Shown: one piece after another, positions 9,276 through 18,686 of the stretch | Layout: each line of letters starts with the position of its first letter | Numbering within the stretch: the first letter of the stretch is position 1 | Source of the DNA: an uncultured Streptococcus sp. | GTDB lineage: Bacteria; Bacillota; Bacilli; Lactobacillales; Streptococcaceae | DNA length: 32,305 bases | Direction: 5' to 3' | Assembly: GCA_934216185.1 (NCBI GenBank) | Contig: CAKQBM010000003.1 | Location: 1 to 32,305 of the forward strand | Translations under genes and position numbers: made by a program | Notes under the pieces: model-generated | Told to the model about the DNA's origin: nothing | What the model saw: the letters and a program-made list of their open reading frames with translations, nothing else | Databases searched by the model: none

Positions 9276-9310
9276 ACAATAGAAATCATATAGAAAAGGT
9301 TAAGAAACAA

Positions 9311-10177
9311 ATGATATTATCTATTATTTCTCAAGGATTTGTCTGGGCTATTTTAGGTCTGGGAATCTTTATGACATTTAGGATTTTGAACTTTCCAGAT
9401 ATGACGACAGAAGGTTCTTTCCCTCTTGGGGGAGCTGTTGCTGTCACTTTGATAACCAAAGGCGTGAACCCATTTTTAGCGACTCTTGTTGCTGTAGGAG
9501 CAGGTTGTTTGGCTGGAATGGCAGCAGGACTTCTTTATACAAAAGGGAAGATCCCAACCTTGCTTTCAGGAATTTTGGTGATGACTTCCTGTCACTCTAT
9601 CATGCTCTTGATTATGGGGCGTGCAAATTTAGGGCTGCTTGGAACTAAGCAAATTCAGGATGTCTTGCCTTTTGATTCAGACTTGAACCAACTCTTGACA
9701 GGTCTTATCTTTGTGAGTATTGTTATTGGTCTCATGCTCTTTTTCTTGGACACCAAACTCGGACAAGCCTATATTGCTACAGGTGACAATCCTGATATGG
9801 CTAGAAGTTTCGGGATTCATACTGGACGCATGGAGCTCATGGGCTTGGTCTTATCAAATGGTGTGATTGCCCTTGCAGGTGCCCTCATTGCCCAGCAAGA
9901 AGGCTATGCCGATGTGTCTCGAGGAATCGGGGTTATCGTTGTAGGTCTTGCAAGTTTGATTATTGGAGAAGTTATCTTCAAGAGTTTGAGCTTGGCAGAA
10001 CGTTTGGTTACAATCGTTGTAGGTTCTATCGCCTATCAATTCTTAGTATGGGCAGTTATCGCGCTTGGATTTAACACAAGTTATCTTCGTCTATATAGTG
10101 CAGTGATTTTGGCAGTCTGCCTCATGATTCCAACATTTAAGCAAACAATCTTGAAAGGAGCCAAGTTAAGTAAATGA
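9311..10177 (+). CDS. trpY: ABC transporter permease (TrpY-like)
   Basis: This 288-residue integral membrane protein of the branched-chain/LivH-like permease group begins MILSIISQGFVWAILG and has about eight hydrophobic segments. The conserved stretch FRILNFPDMTTEGSFPLGGA is typical of permeases paired with ABC_sub_bind receptors. I chose ATG 9311. The open frame extends upstream to a TTG at 9215, but that extension lies inside the RUP and the terminator hairpin and reads as nonsense. The Shine-Dalgarno is weak (AAAAGG). The last four bases overlap the start of trpZ (ATGA), so permease and ATPase are translationally coupled. Confidence 0.87.
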   Translation: MILSIISQGFVWAILGLGIFMTFRILNFPDMTTEGSFPLGGAVAVTLITKGVNPFLATLVAVGAGCLAGMAAGLLYTKGKIPTLLSGILVMTSCHSIMLLIMGRANLGLLGTKQIQDVLPFDSDLNQLLTGLIFVSIVIGLMLFFLDTKLGQAYIATGDNPDMARSFGIHTGRMELMGLVLSNGVIALAGALIAQQEGYADVSRGIGVIVVGLASLIIGEVIFKSLSLAERLVTIVVGSIAYQFLVWAVIALGFNTSYLRLYSAVILAVCLMIPTFKQTILKGAKLSK

Positions 10178-10932
10178 CAGCAATTGTAGAATTAAAAAAT
10201 GCAACCAAAGTCGTTAAAAATGGCTTTGATGAAGAAAAGATTATTTTAAATGATGTTTCCTTAGAAATTTTTGAACAGGATTTTATCACGATTTTGGGTG
10301 GAAATGGGGCTGGTAAATCGACCCTCTTTAACACCATTGCAGGAACCTTGTCCTTAACCAGTGGAACCATCCGTATTTTAGGTGAAGATGTTACTAAGTT
10401 TTCACCAGAGAAGCGAGCTAAGTATCTGTCTCGTGTTTTCCAAGATCCCAAGATGGGGACAGCTCCACGTATGACGGTTGCTGAAAATCTTTTGATTGCC
10501 AAGTTTCGTGGTGAAAAGCGCGGACTGTTACCAAGACGTCTAGCTAGTTATAAGGATGAGTTTCAGGCAACCATTGAAAAAGTGGGAAATGGTCTTGAGA
10601 AACATTTGAATACACCGATTGAGTTCTTATCAGGTGGACAAAGACAGGCCTTGAGCCTCTTGATGGCAACCTTGAAGCGTCCTGAATTACTCTTGTTGGA
10701 CGAGCATACTGCGGCCCTTGATCCAAAGACCAGTGTCGCACTCATGAAATTGACAGATGAATTTGTCAAGAAAGATCAGTTGACAGCACTTATGATTACC
10801 CACCATATGGAAGATGCTCTCAAATATGGCAATCGTTTGATTGTCATGAAAGAAGGACGAATTATCCAAGATTTGAACCAAGAAGAAAAAGCAAAAATGA
10901 AAATCTCTGATTATTATCAACTCTTTGAATAA
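10174..10932 (+). CDS. trpZ: ABC transporter ATP-binding protein (TrpZ-like)
   Basis: This 252-residue cytoplasmic ATPase has Walker A GGNGAGKST at about 42-50, signature LSGGQRQ at 152-158, Walker B LLLLDE at 172-177 and the switch histidine in ALMITHHMEDAL. It powers the transporter formed with the overlapping permease. A tandem AAACTAGGG motif follows the stop, but no convincing terminator is seen before the dnaG promoter. Confidence 0.92.
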   Translation: MTAIVELKNATKVVKNGFDEEKIILNDVSLEIFEQDFITILGGNGAGKSTLFNTIAGTLSLTSGTIRILGEDVTKFSPEKRAKYLSRVFQDPKMGTAPRMTVAENLLIAKFRGEKRGLLPRRLASYKDEFQATIEKVGNGLEKHLNTPIEFLSGGQRQALSLLMATLKRPELLLLDEHTAALDPKTSVALMKLTDEFVKKDQLTALMITHHMEDALKYGNRLIVMKEGRIIQDLNQEEKAKMKISDYYQLFE

Positions 10933-10963
10933 ACTAGGGAAACTAGGGAAAATGAGTGAAATG

Positions 10964-11009
10964 GTTTACTTTTTTTCTGAAATAAAGTATACTATATAAA
11001 GTAAACTAT
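10964..11009 (+). promoter_or_regulatory. dnaG-rpoD promoter embedded in repeated AAAGTAnACTAT motifs
   Basis: TTTACT (10965-10970) and TATACT (10988-10993), spaced by 17 bases, form a plausible promoter. Around it, ATAAAGTATACTAT (10982-10995) is followed directly by ATAAAGTAAACTAT (10996-11009), a tandem 14-bp repeat with one mismatch. GTTTACTTT (10964-10972) is an exact inverted copy of AAAGTAAAC (10998-11006). The arrangement around -35 and -10 resembles operator sites. The binding protein is unknown. Confidence 0.6.
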
Positions 11010-11030
11010 GATAACATGGAGGTATTGTGT

Positions 11031-12791
11031 ATGGTTGACAAGCAAGTCATTGAAGAAATCAAAAACAATGCCAACATTGTGGAAGTCATAGGAGATGTGA
11101 TTTCTTTACAAAAGGCAGGACGGAACTATCTAGGGCTCTGTCCTTTTCATGGTGAAAAAACACCTTCTTTCAACGTTGTAGAGGACAAGCAGTTTTACCA
11201 CTGTTTTGGTTGTGGTCGCTCAGGTGATGTCTTTAAGTTCATCGAGGAGTATCAAGGAGTTCCCTTTATGGAGGCTGTCCAAATTTTAGGTCAGCGTGTT
11301 GGGATAGAGGTGGAAAAACCACTTTATAGTGAGCAGAAGCCTGCCTCGCCTTACCAAGCTCTTTATGATATGCACGAAGATGCTGCCAAATTTTATCATG
11401 CTATTCTCATGACAACGACCATGGGGGAAGAGGCCAGAAACTATCTCTATCAGCGTGGTTTGACAGATGAAGTACTCAAGCATTTTCGGATTGGTTTAGC
11501 ACCTCCAGAACGAAACTATCTCTATCAACGTTTGTCTGGTCAGTATCGTGAAGAGGATTTCCTGGATTCAGGGCTATTTTATCTCTCAGATGCCAATCAA
11601 TTTGTAGACACCTTTCACAATCGGATTATGTTTCCCCTGACCAATGATCAGGGAAAGGTCATTGCCTTCTCAGGTCGTATCTGGCAGAAAACGGATTCAC
11701 AAACTTCTAAGTATAAAAATAGCCGATCGACTGCAATTTTTAACAAAAGTTACGAATTATATCATATGGATAGGGCAAAAAAATCTTCTGGAAAAGCCAG
11801 TGAGGTTTACCTCATGGAAGGGTTCATGGATGTCATTGCAGCCTATCGGGCTGGAATCGAAAATGCTGTCGCATCTATGGGAACAGCCTTGAGTCGAGAG
11901 CATGTCGAACATCTGAAAAGGTTAACCAAGAAGTTGGTTCTTGTTTACGATGGTGATAAGGCTGGGCAAGCTGCGACATTGAAAGCGCTGGACGAAATTA
12001 GTGATATGCCTGTGCAAATCGTCAGCATGCCTGATAACTTGGATCCAGATGAATATCTACAAAAAAATGGTCCAGAAGACTTGGCCTATCTATTAACGAA
12101 AACTCGTATTAGTCCGATTGAGTTTTACATTCATCAGTATAAGCCTGAAAACAGTGAAAATCTGCAGGCTCAGATTGAGTTTATTGAAAAAATAGCTCCC
12201 TTGATTGTTCAAGAAAAGTCTATCACTGCTCAAAACAGCTATATTCATATTTTAGCTGACAGTCTGGCATCCTTTGATTATGCTCAGATTGAGCAGATTG
12301 TTAATGATAGTCGACAGGCACAAAGGCAGAATCGCATGGAAGGAATTTCCAGACCGACGCCAATCACCATGCCTGTTACCAAGCAGTTATCGGCTATTAT
12401 GAGGGCAGAAGCCCATCTACTTTATCGAATGATGGAATCTCCTCTTGTTTTGAACGATTACCGTTTGCGAGAAGATTTTGCATTTGACACACCTGAATTT
12501 CAGGTCTTATATGACTTGCTTGGTCAGTACGGCAATCTTCCTCCAGAAGTTTTAGCAGAACAGACAGAGGAAGTTGAAAGAGCTTGGTACCAAGTCTTAG
12601 GTCAGGATTTACCTGCTGAGATGTCACCGCAGGAACTTAGTGAAGTGGAGATGACTCGAAACAAGGCCCTCTTGAATCAGGACAATATGAGAATCAAAAA
12701 GAAGGTGCAGGAAGCTAGCCATGTAGGAGATACCGATACAGCCCTAGAAGAATTGGAACGTTTAATTTCCCAAAAGAGAAGAATGGAGTAA
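11031..12791 (+). CDS. dnaG: DNA primase DnaG
   Basis: This 586-residue primase synthesises RNA primers at the replication fork. The N-terminal CHC2 zinc finger has ligands Cys37, His40, Cys58 and Cys61. It is followed by the primase core with the TOPRIM motifs EGFMDV and VYDGDKAG, and a C-terminal helicase-binding region. I chose ATG 11031 (MVDKQVIEE) because GGAGG lies at 11018-11022, inside the extension that an ATG at 11016 would add. The gene heads the dnaG-rpoD operon and ends two bases before rpoD. Confidence 0.96.
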   Translation: MVDKQVIEEIKNNANIVEVIGDVISLQKAGRNYLGLCPFHGEKTPSFNVVEDKQFYHCFGCGRSGDVFKFIEEYQGVPFMEAVQILGQRVGIEVEKPLYSEQKPASPYQALYDMHEDAAKFYHAILMTTTMGEEARNYLYQRGLTDEVLKHFRIGLAPPERNYLYQRLSGQYREEDFLDSGLFYLSDANQFVDTFHNRIMFPLTNDQGKVIAFSGRIWQKTDSQTSKYKNSRSTAIFNKSYELYHMDRAKKSSGKASEVYLMEGFMDVIAAYRAGIENAVASMGTALSREHVEHLKRLTKKLVLVYDGDKAGQAATLKALDEISDMPVQIVSMPDNLDPDEYLQKNGPEDLAYLLTKTRISPIEFYIHQYKPENSENLQAQIEFIEKIAPLIVQEKSITAQNSYIHILADSLASFDYAQIEQIVNDSRQAQRQNRMEGISRPTPITMPVTKQLSAIMRAEAHLLYRMMESPLVLNDYRLREDFAFDTPEFQVLYDLLGQYGNLPPEVLAEQTEEVERAWYQVLGQDLPAEMSPQELSEVEMTRNKALLNQDNMRIKKKVQEASHVGDTDTALEELERLISQKRRME

Positions 12792-12793
12792 TA

Positions 12794-13903
12794 ATGGCAA
12801 CAAAACAAAAAGAAGTAACAACATTTGACGTACAAGTAGCAGAATTTATCCGTAATCATAAACAAAAAGGGACAGCAACAGATGATGAAATCAATGCTAG
12901 TCTAGTCCTTCCTTTTACCTTGGATGCTGATGGGATTGAAGACCTTTTGCAACGAATTCAGGATGCAGGGATTTCGATCACAGATAACGAAGGAAATCCA
13001 AGTGCACGTGTTCTTAGCACTGAAGAAGAGCCAGAACTCAGCGATGAGGACTTGATTGGGTCAACTTCGGCTAAGGTCAACGATCCTGTTCGTATGTACT
13101 TGAAAGAAATCGGGGTCGTACCTCTCTTGACCAATGAAGAGGAAAAAGAATTGGCACTAGCAGTTGAAGCTGGTGATATCGAAGCCAAACAACGTCTTGC
13201 GGAAGCCAACCTTCGTTTGGTTGTTTCCATTGCCAAGCGTTATGTTGGCCGTGGTATGCAGTTCCTTGACTTGATTCAAGAAGGGAACATGGGCTTGATG
13301 AAGGCGGTCGACAAGTTTGACTATTCTAAAGGGTTCAAGTTTTCAACTTACGCAACTTGGTGGATTCGTCAGGCAATCACTCGTGCTATTGCGGATCAAG
13401 CTCGTACTATCCGTATCCCAGTTCACATGGTTGAAACGATTAACAAACTGGTTCGTGAACAGCGTAATCTCCTTCAAGAATTGGGACAAGATCCAACGCC
13501 AGAACAAATCGCTGAACGTATGGATATGACCCCTGACAAGGTGCGTGAAATCTTGAAGATCGCTCAAGAACCAGTATCGCTTGAAACACCAATCGGTGAA
13601 GAGGATGATAGCCATCTTGGGGACTTTATCGAAGATGAAGTGATTGAAAATCCAGTGGACTATACAACTCGTATCGTTTTGCGTGAGCAGTTGGATGAGG
13701 TCTTGGATACTCTTACAGACCGTGAAGAAAATGTTCTACGTCTACGTTTCGGACTAGATGATGGGAAAATGCGCACCCTTGAAGATGTGGGTAAAGTCTT
13801 TAACGTGACTCGCGAGCGTATCCGTCAGATTGAAGCCAAGGCTTTGAGAAAACTACGTCAACCAAGTCGCAGCAAACCGCTTCGTGATTTTATTGAAGAC
13901 TAG
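12794..13903 (+). CDS. rpoD: RNA polymerase primary sigma factor (SigA/RpoD)
   Basis: This 369-residue sigma-70 factor begins region 1.2 at about residue 97 ([11 protein letters not shown]). Region 2 contains [13 protein letters not shown] and [12 protein letters not shown], which bind core enzyme and the -10 element. Region 4.2 contains the helix-turn-helix [24 protein letters not shown], which binds the -35. The short region 1.1 matches the Firmicute primary sigma. Start is supported by GGAG and by a two-base gap after dnaG. Confidence 0.97.
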   Translation: MATKQKEVTTFDVQVAEFIRNHKQKGTATDDEINASLVLPFTLDADGIEDLLQRIQDAGISITDNEGNPSARVLSTEEEPELSDEDLIGSTSAKVNDPVRMYLKEIGVVPLLTNEEEKELALAVEAGDIEAKQRLAEANLRLVVSIAKRYVGRGMQFLDLIQEGNMGLMKAVDKFDYSKGFKFSTYATWWIRQAITRAIADQARTIRIPVHMVETINKLVREQRNLLQELGQDPTPEQIAERMDMTPDKVREILKIAQEPVSLETPIGEEDDSHLGDFIEDEVIENPVDYTTRIVLREQLDEVLDTLTDREENVLRLRFGLDDGKMRTLEDVGKVFNVTRERIRQIEAKALRKLRQPSRSKPLRDFIED

Positions 13904-13917
13904 GAGTGAGGATAAAT

Positions 13918-14247
13918 ATGGCTTATACAGAAGAACAAATCGAAACTATCAAAACACGAATTTTATCAGCCTTGGAAGAAGTTATCGACCCTGAGTTGGG
14001 GATTGATATTGTTAATCTTGGTTTGATCTACGAGATTCGTTTTGACGGCGACACAGGACAAACAGAGATTGATATGACTTTGACAACTATGGGTTGTCCC
14101 CTAGCGGACCTTTTGACGGACCAGATTTATGATGCCATGACCGAGGTGCCAGAAGTAACGGATACTGAGGTCAAACTGGTCTGGTATCCAGCCTGGACCG
14201 TTGAAAAAATGAGTCGCTATGCACGCATTGCCCTAGGCATTAAGTAA
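13918..14247 (+). CDS. MIP18/DUF59 family Fe-S cluster assembly protein
   Basis: This 109-residue protein matches the MIP18 (DUF59, PaaD/SufT-like) fold, with VIDPELGIDIVNLGLIYEI near the N-terminus and the conserved Cys60 in TTMGCPLADLL. Such proteins help mature iron-sulfur proteins. No specific partner can be named here. I chose ATG 13918 (MAYTEEQ), preceded by GTGAGG, over the upstream GTG 13906. It follows rpoD by 14 bases and is probably in the same operon. A RUP element begins at the base right after its stop codon. Confidence 0.85.
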   Translation: MAYTEEQIETIKTRILSALEEVIDPELGIDIVNLGLIYEIRFDGDTGQTEIDMTLTTMGCPLADLLTDQIYDAMTEVPEVTDTEVKLVWYPAWTVEKMSRYARIALGIK

Positions 14248-14397
14248 TACTCTTCGAAAATCAAATTCAAACCACGTCAGCTTCACCTTGCCGTAGCTAT
14301 GGTTACTGACTTCGTCAGTTCTATCCACAACCTCAAAGCAGTGCTTTGAGCAGCCTGCGGCTAGCTTCCTAGTTTGCTCTTTGATTTTCATTGAGTA
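14248..14397 (-). repeat. RUP-type repeat, copy 2 (150 bp, expanded form, inverted)
   Basis: It has the same ends as copies 1 and 3 but the opposite orientation, starting TACTCTTCG and ending CATTGAGTA. Its centre is 47 bases longer. A 55-base segment with two small hairpins, ACTGAC/GTCAGT and CTCAAAGC/GCTTTGAG, replaces eight bases of copy 1. It starts exactly after the TAA of the MIP18 gene and may form part of the operon's 3' end. Confidence 0.85.
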
Positions 14398-14416
14398 TAA
14401 ACATATAAAAGCATGT

Positions 14417-14468
14417 GAGAGACCAATGGAAAAGATAGGAAATTTCCCCTCTTTTCCTCTAGTCTCTC
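14417..14468 (+). terminator. Large interrupted hairpin after the dnaG-rpoD operon
   Basis: Three nested arms pair: GAGAGAC (14417-14423) with GTCTCTC (14462-14468), GGAAAAGA (14428-14435) with TCTTTTCC (14450-14457), and GGAAA with TTTCC at the tip. A pyrimidine-rich CTTTCTTTT follows. It probably terminates the rpoD operon, though the trailing T run is interrupted. Confidence 0.65.
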
Positions 14469-14498
14469 CTTTCTTTTGCTGATTTTATTCAAAGAAAA

Positions 14499-14507
14499 TG
14501 ATATAAT
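14499..14507 (+). promoter_or_regulatory. Extended -10 promoter of cpoA, possibly leaderless
   Basis: TGATATAAT ends seven bases before the cpoA ATG (14515). Transcription would start about at the start codon itself, and no Shine-Dalgarno fits in between. Confidence 0.7.
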
Positions 14508-14514
14508 AGTAGTT

Positions 14515-15558
14515 ATGGAAAAAAAGAAATTACGCATCAATATGTTGAGTTCAAGTGAGAAAGTAGCTGGGCAAGGAGTTTCAGGTGCCTACCGTGAATT
14601 AGTTCGTCTTCTTCATCGTGATGCCAAGGACCAATTGATTGTTACTGAAAATCTTCCAATCGAGGCAGATGTGACTCACTTTCATACGATTGATTTCCCC
14701 TATTATTTATCAACCTTCCAAAAGAAACGTTCAGGTAGAAAAATTGGCTATGTGCATTTCTTGCCTGATACACTTGAGGGAAGTTTGAAAATTCCATTTT
14801 TCTTAAAGGGAATTGTCAAACGCTATGTATTTTCTTTTTACAACCGGATGGAGCACTTGGTTGTGGTCAATCCTATGTTTATTGAGGATTTGGTGGCAGC
14901 GGGTATTCCATGTGAAAAAGTGACCTATATTCCTAACTTTGTCAACAAGGAAAAATGGCATCCTCTTTCACAAGAAGAGGTAGCGAGACTGCGAACAGAA
15001 CTAGGTCTTAGTGACAATCAGTTTATCGTAGTAGGTGCGGGTCAAGTTCAGAAACGTAAAGGGATTGATGATTTTATCCGTCTGGCTGAGGAATTACCCC
15101 ACATTACCTTTATTTGGGCGGGTGGTTTCTCTTTTGGAGGCATGACAGATGGTTATGAACGCTATAAGAAAATGATGGATAATCCTCCAGAAAATTTGAT
15201 TTTTCCAGGTATCGTGTCACCAGAGCGAATGCGTGAGTTGTATGCCCTAGCGGACCTTTTCTTGCTACCTAGTTATAATGAGCTCTTTCCTATGACTATT
15301 TTAGAGGCTGCTAGTTGTGAAGCGCCTATTATGTTGCGTGATTTGGATCTCTATAAGGTGATTTTGGAGGGGAATTATCGGCCGACAGCAGATAGAGAAG
15401 AAATGAAAGAAGCTATTTTGGAATATCAAGCAAATCCTGCTGCCTTAAAAGATCTCAAAGAAAAGGCTAAGAATATTTCCAGAGAATATTCTGAAGAGCA
15501 TCTGTTACAAATCTGGTTAGACTTTTATGAGAAACAAGCCGCTTTAGGGAGAAAGTAA
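14515..15558 (+). CDS. cpoA: Glycosyltransferase CpoA-like (diglycosyl-diacylglycerol synthase)
   Basis: This 347-residue GT4-type, GT-B fold glycosyltransferase has the C-terminal EX7E motif in LLPSYNELFPMTILEAAS, typical of retaining enzymes using nucleotide sugars. It resembles pneumococcal CpoA, which adds galactose to glucosyl-diacylglycerol at the cytoplasmic membrane face. The product supports membrane glycolipid and lipoteichoic acid anchoring, and cpoA changes alter beta-lactam susceptibility. ATG 14515 (MEKKKLRINML) was chosen over 14476, because the promoter -10 lies between the two. The next glycosyltransferase follows after 15 bases, matching the two-enzyme glycolipid operon. Confidence 0.83.
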   Translation: MEKKKLRINMLSSSEKVAGQGVSGAYRELVRLLHRDAKDQLIVTENLPIEADVTHFHTIDFPYYLSTFQKKRSGRKIGYVHFLPDTLEGSLKIPFFLKGIVKRYVFSFYNRMEHLVVVNPMFIEDLVAAGIPCEKVTYIPNFVNKEKWHPLSQEEVARLRTELGLSDNQFIVVGAGQVQKRKGIDDFIRLAEELPHITFIWAGGFSFGGMTDGYERYKKMMDNPPENLIFPGIVSPERMRELYALADLFLLPSYNELFPMTILEAASCEAPIMLRDLDLYKVILEGNYRPTADREEMKEAILEYQANPAALKDLKEKAKNISREYSEEHLLQIWLDFYEKQAALGRK

Positions 15559-15573
15559 AAAGTGAGGTAATCT

Positions 15574-16899
15574 ATGCGAATTGGTTTATTTACAGATACC
15601 TATTTTCCTCAGGTTTCTGGTGTTGCGACCAGTATTCGAACTCTGAAAATAGAACTTGAAAAGCAGGGGCATGCTGTTTTTATCTTTACGACGACGGATA
15701 AGGATGTCAATCGTTATGAAGATTGGCAAATTATCCGCATTCCAAGTGTTCCCTTTTTTGCTTTTAAAGATCGCCGCTTTGCCTATCGAGGCTTTAGCAA
15801 GGCGCTTGAAATTGCCAAGCAGTATCAGCTAGATATTATTCATACTCAGACAGAATTTTCTCTTGGTTTGTTGGGGATTTGGATTGCGCGTGAATTGAAA
15901 ATTCCAGTCATTCATACCTATCACACCCAGTACGAAGACTATGTGCATTATATTGCCAAGGGGATGTTGATTCGTCCGAGTATGGTCAAGTATCTGGTCA
16001 GAGGTTTCCTTCATGATGTGGATGGGGTGATTTGCCCGAGTGAGATTGTCCGTGATTTGCTGTCTGACTATAAGGTCAAGGTTGAAAAACGGGTCATTCC
16101 AACTGGTATTGAATTAGCTAAGTTTGAACGTCCAGAAATCAAGCAGGAAAATTTGAAAGAACTGCGTAGTAAACTAGGGATTCAGGATGATGAAAAGATG
16201 CTGCTTAGTCTTTCCAGGATTTCCTATGAAAAAAATATTCAAGCAGTTTTAGCAGCCTTTTCTGAAGTTCTGAAAGAAGAAGACAAGGTTAAACTGGTGG
16301 TAGCTGGCGACGGTCCTTATCTGGATGACCTCAAAGAGCAAGCCCAGAAACTAGAGATTCAAGATTCCGTCATCTTTACTGGCATGATTGCTCCTAGTGA
16401 GACAGCTCTTTATTATAAGGCAGCAGATTTCTTCATCTCGGCATCGACAAGTGAAACGCAAGGTTTGACTTATTTAGAAAGCTTAGCTAGTGGAACGCCT
16501 GTCATTGCTCATGGAAATCCTTATCTGGACAATCTTATTAGTGATAAAATGTTTGGAACCTTGTACTATGGTGAACATGATCTGGCTGGAGCTATTTTGG
16601 AAGCCCTGATTGCTACGCCAGACATGAATGAGAATACTTTATCAGATAAGTTGTACGAGATTTCAGCGGAGAACTTTGGAAAACGGGTGCATGAGTTTTA
16701 TCTGGATGCCATCATTTCAAATAATTTCGAGAAAGATTTAGCCAAAGATGATACGGTTGGTCAGCGTATCTTTAAGACAGTTTTGTATCTTCCACAACAG
16801 GTGGTTGCTGTGCCCGTAAAAGGCTCTAGACGGATGCTGAAGGCATCAAAAACACAGTTAATCAGCATCAGAGATTATTGGAAAGACAGTGAAGAATAG
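15574..16899 (+). CDS. Glycosyltransferase, probable glucosyl-diacylglycerol synthase
   Basis: This 441-residue GT4 family enzyme begins [21 protein letters not shown]. It has the GT-B nucleotide-sugar domain with [14 protein letters not shown] and EX7E in [19 protein letters not shown]. The basic C-terminal tail (residues ~405-441, with [10 protein letters not shown]) is typical of monoglucosyl-diacylglycerol synthases that sit on the membrane. It would make the acceptor used by CpoA. GAGG precedes the ATG. It shares the cpoA operon and is followed after 14 bases by the broken PspC-domain gene. Confidence 0.85.
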   Translation: MRIGLFTDTYFPQVSGVATSIRTLKIELEKQGHAVFIFTTTDKDVNRYEDWQIIRIPSVPFFAFKDRRFAYRGFSKALEIAKQYQLDIIHTQTEFSLGLLGIWIARELKIPVIHTYHTQYEDYVHYIAKGMLIRPSMVKYLVRGFLHDVDGVICPSEIVRDLLSDYKVKVEKRVIPTGIELAKFERPEIKQENLKELRSKLGIQDDEKMLLSLSRISYEKNIQAVLAAFSEVLKEEDKVKLVVAGDGPYLDDLKEQAQKLEIQDSVIFTGMIAPSETALYYKAADFFISASTSETQGLTYLESLASGTPVIAHGNPYLDNLISDKMFGTLYYGEHDLAGAILEALIATPDMNENTLSDKLYEISAENFGKRVHEFYLDAIISNNFEKDLAKDDTVGQRIFKTVLYLPQQVVAVPVKGSRRMLKASKTQLISIRDYWKDSEE

Positions 16900-16913
16900 A
16901 AAGAGGAACAGCT

Positions 16914-17105
16914 ATGAAAAAACAATTAATGAGAAGTGGTCGTGATAAAAAGATTGCGGGTGTTTGTGCTGGGGTTGCTTATTATTTTGATATAGATCCT
17001 ACTATTGTTCGTGTAATATAGGGTGTTCTTGCTTTTGGTTATGGAGCTGGAATTGTAGCTTATATCATTTTATGGATGATTGCACCAGTAGCAACTGACT
17101 ATTGA
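16914..17105 (+). pseudogene. PspC-domain small membrane protein interrupted by an amber codon
   Basis: The frame reads [25 protein letters not shown]...VRVI, then TAG at 17019-17021, and continues in the same frame with GVLAFGYGAGIVAYIILWMIAP to TGA at 17103-17105. Without the TAG it would be a normal PspC-domain protein of about 63 residues (the phage-shock C type with one membrane helix). The position usually holds Trp, so a single TGG-to-TAG change explains it. A 35-residue fragment lacking the membrane helix is all that would be made unless the stop is suppressed. AGAGGA lies upstream. It could also be a sequencing error. Confidence 0.8.
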
Positions 17106-17130
17106 AAACTAGCTGAATTCATGCTAAGAT
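17101..17130 (+). promoter_or_regulatory. Possible promoter for the DUF4044-like gene
   Basis: TTGAAA (17102-17107) and TAAGAT (17125-17130) are spaced by 17 bases. TGC directly precedes the -10, giving an extended form. It overlaps the end of the PspC-domain remnant. Confidence 0.4.
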
Positions 17131-17163
17131 AATAGAAAATAGAATGTAACGAAGGAGAGAAAA

Positions 17164-17298
17164 ATGGCATTTGGAGATAATGGAAATCGTAAAAAAACGA
17201 TGTTTGAGAAATTAACTTTAATTATCGTTGTTATTATGCTTTTGGCAAGTATTTTGGGTATTTTTGCAACTGCAATTGGTGCCTTGAGTAATCTATAA
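17164..17298 (+). CDS. 44-residue single-pass membrane protein (DUF4044-like)
   Basis: It has a basic start, MAFGDNGNRKKTMFEK, and one hydrophobic helix of about 25 residues (LTLIIVVIMLLASILGIF...), then a short end. It resembles the conserved small DUF4044 proteins of streptococci, of unknown function, usually found beside obg. A good Shine-Dalgarno (AAGGAGAG) precedes the ATG. It lies 68 bases before obg. A short CTGGG/CCCAG hairpin with T6 (17328-17350) lies between them. Confidence 0.8.
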   Translation: MAFGDNGNRKKTMFEKLTLIIVVIMLLASILGIFATAIGALSNL

Positions 17299-17327
17299 AT
17301 TGGATTACCTAAAAGTAACATTAGTGA

Positions 17328-17350
17328 CTGGGATTTCCCAGCCCTTTTTT
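17328..17350 (+). terminator. Weak intrinsic terminator or attenuator before obg
   Basis: CTGGG (17328-17332) and CCCAG (17337-17341) form a five-pair stem with loop ATTT. CCC and six T follow. It stands only 16 bases before the obg ATG, so it either separates the small gene from obg or only partly attenuates. Confidence 0.45.
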
Positions 17351-17366
17351 AAAGTGAGAAGAAAAA

Positions 17367-18677
17367 ATGAGTATGTTTTTAGATACAGCCAAGATTAAGG
17401 TCAAGGCTGGTAATGGTGGCGATGGCATGGTTGCCTTTCGCCGTGAAAAATATGTCCCTAATGGCGGTCCTTGGGGTGGTGACGGTGGTCGTGGAGGTAA
17501 TGTGGTCTTTGTTGTAGACGAAGGACTACGTACTCTCATGGATTTCCGCTACAATCGCCATTTCAAGGCTGATTCTGGTGAAAAAGGAATGACCAAAGGG
17601 ATGCATGGTCGTGGTGCAGAAGACCTTCGTGTTCGTGTGCCACAAGGTACAACTGTTCGTGATGCAGAGACTGGCAAGGTCTTGACAGATTTGATTGAAC
17701 ATGGTCAAGAATTTATCGTTGCCCACGGTGGTCGTGGTGGACGTGGAAATATCCGCTTTGCGACACCAAAAAATCCTGCACCGGAAATCTCTGAAAATGG
17801 AGAACCAGGTCAGGAACGTGAGTTACAATTAGAACTAAAAATCCTTGCGGATGTCGGTTTAGTAGGATTTCCATCTGTTGGGAAATCAACACTGCTCAGT
17901 GTTATTACCTCAGCTAAGCCTAAAATTGGTGCCTACCACTTTACGACCATTGTGCCAAATCTAGGTATGGTTCGTACCCAATCAGGTGAATCCTTTGCAG
18001 TAGCCGACTTGCCAGGTTTGATTGAAGGGGCTAGTCAAGGTGTCGGGTTGGGGACTCAGTTCCTCCGTCACATCGAGCGTACACGTGTCATCCTCCATAT
18101 CATTGATATGTCAGCTAGTGAAGGTCGTGATCCTTATGAGGACTACTTAGCTATCAATAAGGAGTTAGAGTCTTACAACCTCCGTCTCATGGAGCGTCCA
18201 CAGATTATTGTAGCCAATAAGATGGACATGCCTGAGAGTCAGGAAAATCTTGAAGAATTCAAGAAAAAATTGGCTGAAAACTACGATGAATTTGAAGAGT
18301 TACCAGCTATTTTCCCAATATCTGGTTTGACCAAGCAAGGTCTGGCTACGCTTTTGGATGCTACAGCTGAATTGTTAGACAAAACAGCAGAATTCTTGCT
18401 CTATGACGAGTCCGATATGGAAGAAGAAGCATACTATGGCTTTGACGAGGAAGAAAAAGCCTTTGAAATTAGTCGTGATGATGATGCAACATGGGTGCTT
18501 TCTGGTGAAAAACTCATGAAACTCTTCAATATGACCAACTTTGATCGTGACGAATCAGTCATGAAATTTGCCCGCCAGCTTCGTGGTATGGGGGTTGATG
18601 AATCCCTTCGTGCGCGTGGTGCTAAAGATGGTGATTTGGTCCGCATTGGTAAATTTGAGTTTGAATTTGTAGACTAG
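17367..18677 (+). CDS. obg: Obg/CgtA family GTPase
   Basis: This 436-residue essential GTPase is linked to 50S ribosome assembly and stress responses. The glycine-rich Obg fold fills the first ~160 residues ([25 protein letters not shown]...). The G domain has G1 GFPSVGKS at 167-174, the [13 protein letters not shown]3 region and G4 NKMD. A C-terminal OCT domain (about 350-436) includes acidic [17 protein letters not shown] and ends FEFEFVD. The length is typical. An AGTGAGAAG signal precedes ATG 17367. Confidence 0.96.
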   Translation: MSMFLDTAKIKVKAGNGGDGMVAFRREKYVPNGGPWGGDGGRGGNVVFVVDEGLRTLMDFRYNRHFKADSGEKGMTKGMHGRGAEDLRVRVPQGTTVRDAETGKVLTDLIEHGQEFIVAHGGRGGRGNIRFATPKNPAPEISENGEPGQERELQLELKILADVGLVGFPSVGKSTLLSVITSAKPKIGAYHFTTIVPNLGMVRTQSGESFAVADLPGLIEGASQGVGLGTQFLRHIERTRVILHIIDMSASEGRDPYEDYLAINKELESYNLRLMERPQIIVANKMDMPESQENLEEFKKKLAENYDEFEELPAIFPISGLTKQGLATLLDATAELLDKTAEFLLYDESDMEEEAYYGFDEEEKAFEISRDDDATWVLSGEKLMKLFNMTNFDRDESVMKFARQLRGMGVDESLRARGAKDGDLVRIGKFEFEFVD

Positions 18678-18686
18678 GAGACTGGT

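Noticed and set aside
9215..9310. TTG start giving the permease 32 extra N-terminal residues
   Set aside because: The extension is translated from the RUP end and the terminator hairpin. ATG 9311 starts the normal permease sequence.
10932..10950. Tandem AAACTAGGG after trpZ as a possible regulatory site
   Set aside because: Only two 9-bp copies, with no symmetry or terminator. I see no supporting context.
14476..14514. Upstream ATG giving cpoA 13 extra residues
   Set aside because: It lies upstream of the extended -10 of the same gene, and the extra residues do not look like the family's N-terminus.
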